Shown piece after piece: positions 53,662 to 64,000 of a DNA stretch of 64,000 nt. Origin of the DNA: Malurus cyaneus samueli (lineage: Eukaryota > Chordata > Aves > Passeriformes > Maluridae); contig CM019227.1 of assembly GCA_009741485.1 (NCBI GenBank), forward strand, positions 14,308,669 through 14,372,668, in the 5' to 3' direction. The position numbers were made by a program, and so were the translations under genes. The notes under the pieces are model-generated. The model did not search any database, had not been told where the DNA came from, and was given only the letters and a program-made list of their open reading frames with translations. The first letter of the stretch is position 1, and the number at the start of each line of letters is the position of its first letter.

Positions 53662-53740
53662 GGTATTGCCCATAAAAAACACAGATATAGGTATTGCTCA
53701 TATAAAACACAGATATAGGTATTGCTCATATAAAACACAG
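53662..53740 (+). repeat. 28-bp tandem repeat, 2.8 copies
   Basis: Units begin GGTATTGC at 53662, 53690 and 53718. The third copy is cut after 23 bp. The first differs from the second by two substitutions (CCCATAAAAAAC versus CTCATATAAAAC). It is a short local minisatellite. Confidence 0.93.
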
Positions 53741-56159
53741 GTGTCGTTACTTTTTTGACACCTGCTTTGAAAATAGCTTTACTCAAGTCTCCAGTGACTT
53801 GAGTGAATGCAGAATAAGACAATTGTATCCAAAGCAGGAATGCACTTTATATCCAAATTTCTTACTGGCAGGTATGTGTTCTAGCATAATCAGCAGTAGA
53901 AAATTTGTGTGTGTACATATGTGTGTGCTCAGATAAACACATAGCAAATACAACCTTACTGCAGAAGAGCTCCTTGCTTCACAAGAATTAGAACCAGCAA
54001 TGAATTAAGGTCTAAAATTCCAGTCTTCCAAAAATCTGAGAGCAGTAGGAAAATGCTGAGCCAGTCTTATTTCATATTTCTTGATTCCAGCCATTTCAGA
54101 ACCTAATCCTGAAATTCTAAGAAAATGCAGACAAAACCTTCAATTTTCCAAACCACATTTTTTGCACACTTGTAAAGTTTCCCATTTCTCTGCAATCTCA
54201 GTAACAAGTACCTTTATAATGCCAGCTGAAATCAAGAGAGAGCCTTGGGGAGATCCCACAGTGGTAATTTCTCTACTTCACACAAGCACCTTACCTGGGA
54301 CTCCCATGATCTGGGGTTTCTAATGAGCAGTGTGGCAGAGCTTACAGGAAATGCAATATTTGAAAAATTGATAAAATGATAATGACAATTTTGTCTCAGG
54401 GACTAGATGAAGAGTAAAAAATCTTTGCTTCTAGCAGCCACTGGCAGGCATTGAGGATGAAATGTAGTCCCACACACAAAGATGGAAGACTGAGGAGAAG
54501 GATATTTGTTTAGGCACTGGGTTGGTGTGATAAATGCTCCACTCCTTTTGCCCTTTTCAATTAGCAGCTCCTGCCCCAGGCTGTAATCCCAAAAAAAAAA
54601 AACAACCCTGTAATTCCAACAAGGAGTCTCCTTTCTCTCCCAAATCCAACACCTCATAATACAGGAGGAAGCAATTAATACATCCACACAAGGTTTTTAT
54701 GCAGCTCCTTTTCTACTGACTGACTTTTCTTACTGACTTTCTGAGGAGCACACCTCGAGTCTGCCTTAGCAATGTGTGTTATTCATTAGCAAGAAGTGAA
54801 AAAAGCCCTTGTTGTTTTTCTTCTATTTGCATTCAATGTGAACATCAATATTACTGCTCAGAGCCATCATTAATTTTTTTTAACTCTAGCCTGAAATAAA
54901 AAATCTAATTATAGTACTACCATGCAAACACATAAAAAAACCCCTCATATAGTCCCTACTCCCTAAAACCTCACAGTCCAAACATGGGAATGTAATGAAG
55001 CATAAATAACCAAGCCTTGATCAAAAGCAGCTCTGAACTATAGCTTCAGTGGGAATAGATAATAATGAACACATGGCAAATACCTCAGGAAAATTTACAT
55101 CTCTACCAAACATTAGCATAAGAGGCTCAGCTGAAAAGACATGGCTAAACTCACAACAAGTTTTTTGGGCTTGCTTGTAAATCTGGAATTAAAAAAATCA
55201 GATTTGCCTGACTCCTGAGGCATTTTTCCTTTCTAAATTGAAGATGCCATCAGCTGACAGTGCCTGAGGGACGTGGGATTCCTGCTCCCCACTCACTCTC
55301 AGTTACACCCATCAGCTTTCTGATCCCAGATTCAGTCCTGATGACTTCAGATCAATCCTCTCATTCCCTGTCATTCATTTTCCCAGCATTTCCAACATAT
55401 GAACACTGAGGAATGAGCAGCTCCTTTCTTTCCCGAGCCCCCTTGGAATGATGGCTGTGCTGAGCAGTGAGAAGGGATGCCCTCGGTGCAGGCTGGGGCT
55501 GGGGCAGCCTCAGCTCTCCTGCTGGGCTGCTCTCCTTGGCTTTAATGAGAGAATCCTCCAGGCAAACCTCTCCTCACAAACAAACCAAAATACCCTGTCC
55601 TTCCAGGCTGGAATTGGTGATTTTCTGTCTGTGAGGGCTGAATGCACAATGACCTGTCTGCATGGGAAAAGGACGCAGGCAAGCTTGCTCAAGCCTGTTC
55701 ACTCAGAGAGATTCACCTTCAACTAACATTGGCCACAAAAATTAAGATTACAGAATTTTTTTTCCTTTTAATGTCATTGTTACAAAGCAGGAGGACCAGG
55801 TCACATTATAGAATAAATAAGTAAAACCAAACAAAAAGCCCACCAAGTTTGACTTGCAAAACACCAAATTTTCAGGTGGACAGTTGCTGAAAAGACAAGC
55901 AGTTTGTCCTTTAGAAACTATTAGTTTCATTAAAATTACTTAAACAGTAGGGATTGAGGTGGAAGCAAAAACCTAAATCCTGAACAAAATACATTCTGCT
56001 TCCTTCCTGATCTGGCACTTTCCACTGACAAACGGATAAAGGAAAAATTTCCATGAAACCTTTCTCGTGGTTAAATCCTGTGTTTGTCTCTTCTCTCCAA
56101 CATTTTGGTTTTTAACAGACAGACGAATGGGATGACTTTACTTGATTCATTGGCCCTGT

Positions 56160-57160
56160 AAAGTGCTGACTTCTTTAACAGCAATCATAAATGGTTTCAA
56201 GATATGAAACAAGTGTTGCAGCATGGTCCATTGAGCAGAATGGAGAGCAGTGCCTTCCCCAGTGTCACTGCACATGATGTATTTAATGATTGCTGCCGTA
56301 TGTTTGGATCAAAAATGCTCTTCGTCATCTACTGCATGGGATTCCAGCTTGTTTGTATTTTTTGAAAAGCTACAAAGACAGCAGTAATTTGATTTTCTGT
56401 ATTCAAAAGTCTGAATTGCTCTTCTACACTTGAAATCTTCTTTGCTACTTTTATTTCCTTTTAATATATCTGTACAAATGTATGATAATAATAAAGTGCA
56501 CTGCTTAAGCATTAAAAAAATGTTAATTATTGGCTGGACTAGAACATTGAGTCTGCAACAATTTAAGTTTACTATAGCTATAAATGCATTACACCACCAT
56601 TCTGCTTGCAGCTGTTCATGAAACCACAATACTCTACTGTCATTCTCAATATCTTGAAACATTTTTCAACAAGCAGTATTTAGAGCTGATAAAGAAAAAT
56701 GGACTTTTGTTTACCAGAACATTTCAAAATTTTGGTTTTATTTGTTCAGAAATGAAAGCCAGTATTTTAAAAATTCCTAGAAAAAATGGTTTTAATAAAT
56801 TTCTATTTGTTTGAAGTGTTGCATTTGAATATGTGGCAACATTTTTAAAGAACATGATCAATTCTGAAATGTTAAGTACTTCAATACCGTATTAAGCAAA
56901 TATTTATCTAAATTCATAAATTGATTTGTGGAGATAAATGTTATTGCATCATGATGCTTTCCTTGAGCAAACTGTTAGATGGTTTTTTTCTGCCTTAATA
57001 TGTTTTTTTGGCTAATGTAGCCGAATGAACCCCAAAGTTTAATATAATGATTCTAAATGCAATCTATACCCACGGAGGAATATTAGGATAATTTCTCATC
57101 TGCAGGAAATAGTATCTTGCACAAAATTTAGCAGCTAAGAGTTTTGAAGAAATTCAGTTA
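56160..57160. promoter_or_regulatory. AT-rich repeat-poor block; candidate conserved noncoding DNA
   Basis: About 1 kb of AT-rich unique DNA directly upstream of the second CR1 copy. It has no tandem repeats and few CpG, and carries motif-like stretches such as TTAATTATTGGC at 56523-56534 and the palindrome GCTTAAGC at 56503-56510. Open frames are short and carry no domain I can name. The texture is typical of vertebrate conserved noncoding elements. Function and conservation are inferred, not seen. Confidence 0.22.
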
Positions 57161-57164
57161 TTAA

Positions 57165-57437
57165 TTGGGAGGATGGAAGGACAAGAGAAAACAGCCTCAA
57201 GTTCCATCAGGGCAGGTCTAGATGGGATATTTGGAAAAAAATCTTCACTGAGAGGGTTATCCAGCAGTAGCACAAGCTGCCCAGGGATGTGGTGGAGTCA
57301 CCATCCCTGGAGAGATTTTAAAAAAGGTAAAAGTGGGATTTGGAAACACAGTTTAGTGGTGGATTTAGTGGCAGTGCTGGATTAATGGCTGGACTCGATC
57401 TCAGAGGGTTTTTCCAACCAAAATTGATGCCTTAGGA
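57165..57437 (+). mobile_element. CR1 LINE, 5'-truncated 3' end
   Basis: The plus strand matches the 3' region of avian CR1. Diagnostic blocks are CAGCCTCAAGTTCCATCAGG, TCTTCACTGAGAGGGTTAT, AAGCTGCCCAGGGATGTGGT, GGAGTCACCATCCCTGG, GGCAGTGCTGGATTAATGG, GGACTCGATCTCAGAGG and TTTTTCCAACCAAAATTGATG. The usual terminal ATTCTATG octamers are degraded. Only about 270 bp remain and there is no coding capacity. The 70-residue open frame over this interval is a translation of CR1 sequence, not a host gene. The insertion is on the opposite strand to the copy near 21197. Confidence 0.95.
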
Positions 57438-60400
57438 TTTTTAATTTCTATATTTTCATGCATCTGTATTCTTGTATTTCTCTAGTACAACACTAAAACT
57501 ACCGTTCTCCATCTTTAGACAAAACAATCCCTCTCTGAGCTGAATCCAAGGACACCTCGGTGCCTCAGAGCCCCAAAATACGGAAACAACAGAGAATTGG
57601 GGGGAGCAAGTTTGGGGTGGTTGAGCAGTCATTTTCAGACTGTCTCATGACTTTTAGAAAAAAAACTTCTTCATTCTGAGTGAAGCAGATCACTTATTTC
57701 TGAGCGATGGTTTCTGTTCCCACATTATGTACTGTACCCTTAATTGTGTAGTTTGATAAAGGTAGTTGATATCCTCAGGATTTCTCTAACCTTTATTTTA
57801 GCACACTCCAGGATAGTAACACTCTAATCAATTAAAGCATGCTGATGGCACATGGGGAGCCCTAAATCTCCTATTGACAGCTCATCAGGGAAGTCAGCAC
57901 TTTTTTGTAATTTTCCATTTAAACAATTCCTTGGTGCAAAGCCATCTCAAAGACTCTGCTCTGTTTGTTCACTGTCCCATGAATCTGGCATGGAGGATAC
58001 AGAATTTTTTTATTATTTTATTCCTTATTTACATTTCTTTAGCTTGCTTGGTTCAGAACTTTTAGTTTTTTTGACTTCACACAGACACACAGGCTCATTT
58101 TCAGACAAGAAAAGTATTTGCAAAAAAGATAAAGGGAAATAGTACTCATTTTTTATTCTGCTCTTAGGTTTTGTACTATATTCTCCATGTTCAGGGAACT
58201 GATGGGAAACACAATTTACTCCTTTAAAAGAATTTAATTTCACGGGATACAACGCATAGCAGCAATTCATACGCAGATATGCTGCATGAATTCAGCCACC
58301 AATCCATTTCAGTGACCAAATTAATTATATTTAAGTTTTCCAAATCATTAGACAGCACCTGTGAAACTGGTTACTTATTTTGTTTTCTATAAATACCACA
58401 CAACTTCCTCTTGATCAATGCTAAGTTATAGCAAATGTCAAATGAATTAGTTAAGGAAAAGAAAAAAAAAAAACCCTCAGCAAAATTTAAATTATCAAAA
58501 CCACAAGCAATGCACATTAATATAAGAAAAATAGCTGTGAAAGTTCTTTGCAAATGCTGAACTGTACTGAACACAGACTTTCTCCTATGAGGAAACCCCA
58601 TCTCTGTGTATCAGATACACTCTGAAATAACAAATGCTGCTGTGTTGGATATTTATTACAACATACTGTGTAGAGAAAGAAAAGAAAGGTGAAGTCTTTT
58701 ATTAGCTACGACTCACTTTCCATGCAGCTGTAGAGCTGTGACATTTGCAACAAAGCATAAGAACACAATAAATGTGATATACTGAGAGAGCGCTCAGACA
58801 TGCCTTTTCTATCCTTGAACCCTGAACAAGGACTTCTGCCTCCCTCTCTCCCATTGCAGGAACCCTCTAACTATTCAAATACACCAATTTCAGATGGATT
58901 TAGATCATTGTGCAACAATGAATTGGTATTCTTTGGAAATAGCTGTGCTTATTTCAGGGTGAGGAATGTGAGCTATCAATCCAGAGCATTCGCTGAACCT
59001 CATGCAAAGGTCAGTTGGTCCTGCTGTAAATGCAAACATTCCACTGGCATCCAAGTTCCCTTTTCACGAGGGAAAATAACACTTTGGACAGACAGGGAGA
59101 TTTCATTAAGTAAGAAAGGGAAGAAACCGTTACAAAGCGAGCTGATACAGTAAGTGCTCTTCTTTTAAGATAGAAAAATTATTTTTCAAAAGTCATAGAA
59201 ATGCTGAATCCTCACGTCTTGTCTCCTTATGTCTAATGAAGTCTCTAAACAGTCAAACTTGTAACTCAAAATGGAAGCTTCTTAAAATAGCTCCTCCACA
59301 TTTAATTTTTTCATATAGACCTAAAGTGAATAAGATCTTGATTTCAGAATACCCAACAGCTATGAGGTGAAAGAATTAAGGAGTAAATTGCACCAAGAGA
59401 GAAATATTGACCTAAAGAGAAAATCATTTGACATCCCTAAGGCTTGCTCAGTTGAGGATTTTGGGGTAGATTGGTTTTGTTTGGGTTTTTTTTACATCCA
59501 AAGCTACAGACTGCACCAACTTCTGTAAAAGTGAATGTTTGAAACAAACACCGCTGAGTGTGAAAGGTGTAAGGAACCCCAGAGCTGGACAAGCTGCTAC
59601 ATCAAAGATTGCTTCTATAGAACACAATACCAAAAATGTGCCTGAGGGGTTGGATCACACCTGGGAATACACACAGCCAGACCCCACAAAACACAGAGGA
59701 ATTTGACAGTACCTGGGTATTTTGTCCTGTTCCCATGGAGGGAGAACAGAAGGTCTGAGGGACATGATCTTGAAGGACAATGACTTTCTCCTCTTGTTTC
59801 CCCACAGATAATTCTTCAAAGGAAGGGAAAGAACCATTGTAAGAACATTGAAACATTGAACAATACAAAGTTGTATTTGACAATTTGCTCTAAATATGTA
59901 AAGGGATCATCTGTTGTTGGCAGAGAATCTTGACAAAGTTTCCTGCCTTTAGTGAGAATGTTGTACCACAGCTAAAATTACAGTTAGGAAAGGCCACCAA
60001 ATATCTAGAAAAACTGCCATTTAAAGCAATTTCAACTCTTCAGAGACAGTGAAAGCCTCAGACTGAAGACATCTATGGCAATATTTCTATATAATGAAGG
60101 CAGACACTCAACCTGAAAATCAAGCTACAGTTTATTTACATAAAGAAACACAACATGCATGGGCAAGACTTTGTTTCACTCTTATCCTCACTCTTTAATG
60201 CCACAAATTTTACAGAAAAATAAAACCAAAACCACTAGAAGCACATAATTGATTAAAAGATGGGTTACACTGCCAAACTTCAGTTCCCATTGTTATTCTG
60301 GTTATATTAAAAAACCCCTTAAGAAGCTTAAAGACAAATCATAAATTTTGGCACTTTATCAATTTTTTTTATATCCACTTTGTTTTCTAAATATTTGATC

Positions 60401-60527
60401 CCACGAGAATTTTCCATGGTGTGACCTTGCTGTACAGCAATGATTCCCAATAATGTTGAGATCATCTAAGTGAAGCACAAAGACATGCTGAAAACCTTGC
60501 AAGGAAGTACAATACATATTGTAAACT

Positions 60528-60610
60528 TTAAATATAACTTTATACCTATAATATATATATACAGAGAGTTATAAATATAACTATATATAAATTTATAACT
60601 TTAAATATAG
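60528..60610. repeat. AT-rich simple repeat
   Basis: TA alternation and repeated TATAACTTTA-like segments over about 80 bp. Low complexity; it may form a cruciform. Confidence 0.75.
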
Positions 60611-63149
60611 CTCCCAAACATAAATTTTCTCAGGTTGGAAAGACCAAGTTAGCAAAATTCTGGCCTGTAGCTTCATGTCTGACTGCAGTCACAATCCATG
60701 ACTGTGCACAGCTCTGTCTTTGCCACAGATGTGTAACAGAGCTAAGAAAGAAACCCTGGAGATTAGAGAGTAAGTTGATAATTAATTAAACTAACTTTAT
60801 TGCCTCCGATAGAAAACTCTCCCAGGATTTGACAGGGACTCAAGCACTATGATCACCACAACCCTCATGGTGCACCCCAGAGCACTCAGCAGTGCCAGAT
60901 CAGCTCCCAGAGCACAATTCCTCTGTGAGTTAGAAGTGAAGAATTTTTGGTAATCACTAAATTAAATGATTAAAGTTTGTGGTCTTGGTGAAATAGTCCC
61001 ACCAGGATGCTTTGATGACCAGCGAATAGGAAGTACCACGTCCTAATTCTCTTCTTCTCTGGCATATTTGTAGTACTTTCAGCTGCTTCTGGTGCACAAA
61101 AAGGTAAAAGTGGCAATGGGACATTTACAGACCGTGGCCAGCTCAGTGCTGCTCATAAATTCACTGTTGTCCCTAATTCTGGGTGGTGGGGACACGTCAC
61201 ACTTTAATCCTGGGCAATCCCATTCCTGGGCGATCACGCCTGAGTTCTCACTCAGTGACTCTGTTGTTACTACAGGGATACACCCTGGAGAAAGAGCAGC
61301 CCCAGGGATGCCTCAGAGTCAGGATGGAAAGGCTGCAGACACAGAACCCCCACACCAGACCACAAACTTTATTTGAAATCTCTAAAATATGCCCAAACTG
61401 TTCCAAATATCCTCGCTACTCAGATACCAAAAAAATACTTTTTCTGGGAGCTCTCAACATTATTTTAAGAGTTTGCCCAACTCTTAATCTTAAACAAGAT
61501 CTTCTGTCTTAATCACCATGCAGTATTTTCTGCCTCCCAACAGCTGTGTCAAATCTCCTGATCAAAACACACAAATTATTACTAACTTCTTCACTATCAG
61601 GTATTTATGTTTGACTTTAAAAATGTTGCCTACAATTATTTACACGGCGCTATCTGACACAAACAAGATGCTATCTGCGGAGCATACATTTTACCATGTG
61701 AAAATCCATTACAGCAATTTTTCAGAGAACGGTTTAAATATACTGTTCCCAAGGTAAACTTCTTTGCTGTAACATAAATATGAGTTTGTAAAAGCTCCTA
61801 AGCAATGATTTACTGCCTTGCAAGGTTGGCTTGGTACACGGTTGTGCAGCAGTTCTAGCTGAAACACATTTAATTCCAAACCTACATGGTGACATTCGCA
61901 ATAAGCTTTGTCCTTAACTCATTCCCAAGACAAGCTTGCCAAAGTCCTGCTGCATATTCAGCTGACTGGAAGGAAAAGTGACACGAAGAAAAAGAAATAT
62001 CTGGGCATAAATACTGAAAAAGTACCAACTAAAGCAACGTGAATTCTTTGGGGGTCTGAGCTGAGGGAGCTCCAAATTGTTCATCAGTTGTGAGAAGGGA
62101 AATCTCAATCAGCTTTTGGTGGTATTTTGGGAAACAAATGGGGAGGGAAGGGATGTAAGGGAGTGTATGTTAAAAGATAGAAAGGCACACAAAGGTCATA
62201 TTTTAGAATTCTGGAATTGAAATAATGATTTCTCAGCTTCTGAAGTTCAACAATTTGGGCTACTTTGCCAGGAAAGGGAGAAGGAGCAGAGCAAAGCTCT
62301 CCAAGCCCTGCCTGTGGAGGGGTCAGTGCTGGTACTGTGCACACACAGCCCTCTCCTCAGCCACAGAACATCTCTCTGCTCCTTGGCTTCACTCCCTGGA
62401 GCCCACCAGGGGCTCTCTCAGTCCCCAGAGGTCACCGAGCCCTGCTTTGTACCACTGGAGTTCATTTCACCAGGTTCTGTTTAGCAAAAGGCAGAAAGAG
62501 CGTTCACAGAGATGTCTGTTCCAGATTAGTGCTGTAAGATGGAATAAAAGCTTGTTTCCTTTCTTTCCTGGCCCGCAGGAAGCTGAACTGAAAGAATACA
62601 TTTGGTGGGTTTCTCTGCAGAAATCACAACGTGAGCACACGCGCCAGCTCTTTGAAAGCTGCAACCACCTTTGATGGTGGGAAGCAGTAAATAACAAAGA
62701 ATTCCCAGTCCCCTAATTAACATGAGAAATGTTTGCGTTTCTTCAGATGTGCTATTGCAACGTGACTCACAAAATCAGGAGAGGAAGACTGAACGGTTGG
62801 ATATTCTGACAGTTTAATAGGAATTTATTACGAGAAAGTACTGCTGCATCATCCAGAGAATTCATCACAGTCTGAAAACATGAAAGTGCCCGAGTTCCAA
62901 GTGTATTCTGACATCAGTTAATTTCTTTATTTCTTTTCTCTCTGCAAATAAAAGTAATGCTCATAGCAGCTGCTTTCAGCACAGATTAACCTGTGTATTT
63001 GTCTGTCAATTTTGCAGCACTGTGTTCACACAAACAACAACACTCCTGATGTAGCCAGGGGTTCCTTTCATCATCAGGTACGTTCTGCACTGCACTTGGA
63101 TGTGAATACATATTATTAAACACTGACCACTCTAAGTGACTAAAAGCTT

Positions 63150-63169
63150 CACAACAACAACAACAACAA
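63150..63169 (+). repeat. (CAA)n microsatellite
   Basis: Six CAA trinucleotide units in tandem within otherwise unique sequence. Confidence 0.85.
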
Positions 63170-64000
63170 ATCTATATCATCTATTTAATAATATAACCTC
63201 ATAGGGATAGAGAAATTTTATCTTGAGGCAAACCACTGGTTTATTTTTTTTTTATAAGAGACTCTATTCCTAGACCAATTCTGAGATTGGAACATTCAGT
63301 CTTTTTTGATCACTGGATATAACAATCTTAGCAAAAATATCAGGTGAACAAAAGTAAACTAAATTTTAACAGCATCCTGATTTGCAGATTTATTTTATTT
63401 TTAAAGTCTAACCTACTGATCTTAGCACTATGGAGGAAGCACAGTCCATGTGTCACTGCCTCTGTATTTCTGCCACTGTATCATAATCTAAACTGAGCAA
63501 ATTCCCCTGAAACACATCTTAAACCCTGACTACAAAACACAAGGGGAAGTGATGACAGTTAGAGGAGTATCCCTGGCACAGGAGGAGAAACCCTTCAGCA
63601 GGAGGTTGAACCTGGGCTCCAAACCCAAACCAAGCTCCAGAGATCAGGTCACAACTCAATTAAATTTTTCCATGACTTCTAAGCCCTCCCCATCAGCACA
63701 CACAAAAAAGCCCAAAACAAAGAAACAACCAAAACTCTTCTCTTTTATGCCTCAGAGATATTTTGATCATAACTCTTTTCCTCTGCCTGGTATTTTTTCC
63801 CCCTTTCTTTATGAGGGATGGGATGGAAAAAACTTCTCTTTTCATGAGCTGCACATAATAATCTTTCCCACGGGCAGAACTGAGAGTGAAGCACAGTTTG
63901 AGACTCTGAAGAATATTAAGGATGTCCAAACAGGGTCCCTGCACTCATCGGTCACTCAGACCCAAACAGCATTAGAGAAGTGCATTCTGTTAATCTGGTT

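Larger units (their letters stand above)
46561..56159. other. Long noncoding stretch with simple repeats, no gene recognised
   Basis: Unique DNA interrupted by simple repeats at 48110, 48991, 50450, 50542, 52526 and 53662 (listed separately). GC-richer patches at about 47000-47290 and 55240-55690 have open frames with no recognisable domains. A short TG-rich run lies at 53906-53928. No exon, RNA gene or transposon was supported. Confidence 0.5.
57438..64000. other. Noncoding stretch, no gene recognised
   Basis: Unique mainly AT-rich DNA. Features are an AT-only simple region at about 60528-60610, a (CAA)n run at 63150-63169 and a GC-richer patch at about 62270-62480 with a 149-codon open frame of no recognisable family. 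A 117-codon frame at 58800-59153 has no domain and is not followed by a proper splice donor (CAG then TAAGT, without the needed G). No RNA gene was seen. Confidence 0.5.

Noticed and set aside
57173..57385. 70-codon open frame on the plus strand
   Set aside because: It lies wholly within the CR1 3' fragment and translates transposon sequence.
58800..59153. Possible terminal exon ending CAG then TAAGT
   Set aside because: The junction lacks the G of a GT donor after CAG, so it is not a consensus splice site. The translation has no known domain.
62225..62674. 149-codon open frame on the plus strand
   Set aside because: Lies in a GC-richer patch with other frames open at the same time. Nothing recognisable in the translation.

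Overview
This window is 64 kb of vertebrate nuclear DNA, most likely from a bird and probably a songbird (Passeriformes). The main evidence is two 5'-truncated CR1 LINE copies, at about 21197-21456 (minus) and 57165-57437 (plus). Their 3' ends match the avian CR1 consensus as I know it, and the first has a passerine-type variant. The rest of the composition fits: AT-rich unique DNA, sparse CpG, long poly-A and A/C runs, few interspersed repeats and several GC-rich minisatellites. I see no bacterial, viral-genome or organellar gene organisation.

I could not recognise any protein-coding exon, tRNA, rRNA or known small RNA. The open frames are short, begin with non-ATG codons in several cases, lack recognisable domains, or come from tandem repeats whose units contain no stop codons. 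The window is best read as intergenic DNA or the inside of a very large intron.

Layout: 1-7350 is plain AT-rich DNA. 7357-7512 holds a cluster of small inverted repeats built on a GATGATGTA motif. 10861-11093 is a G-rich minisatellite with a canonical G-quadruplex motif. 14580-17110 is AT-rich, repeat-poor DNA with palindromic forkhead-like and homeodomain-like sites, and is a candidate regulatory block. 21197-21456 is the first CR1 copy. 24330-25545 is a GC-richer stretch. 28397-29815 is the most unusual segment: a purine-rich tract of about 460 bp containing eleven copies of a 14-bp unit, then about 500 bp of CpG-bearing unique DNA, then a pyrimidine-rich composite 25-bp minisatellite of about 430 bp. 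39419-42719 has long A-rich simple repeats. 43137-43168 is a perfect 14-bp hairpin. 45780-46560 and 56160-57160 are further AT-rich candidate conserved blocks. 57165-57437 is the second CR1 copy, and the window ends in plain noncoding DNA.

No genes were found, so no pathway or operon can be described. The points of interest are structural: G-quadruplex and triplex-prone repeats, CpG decay inside a minisatellite, and possible cis-regulatory sequence. No undescribed multi-gene system is visible here.
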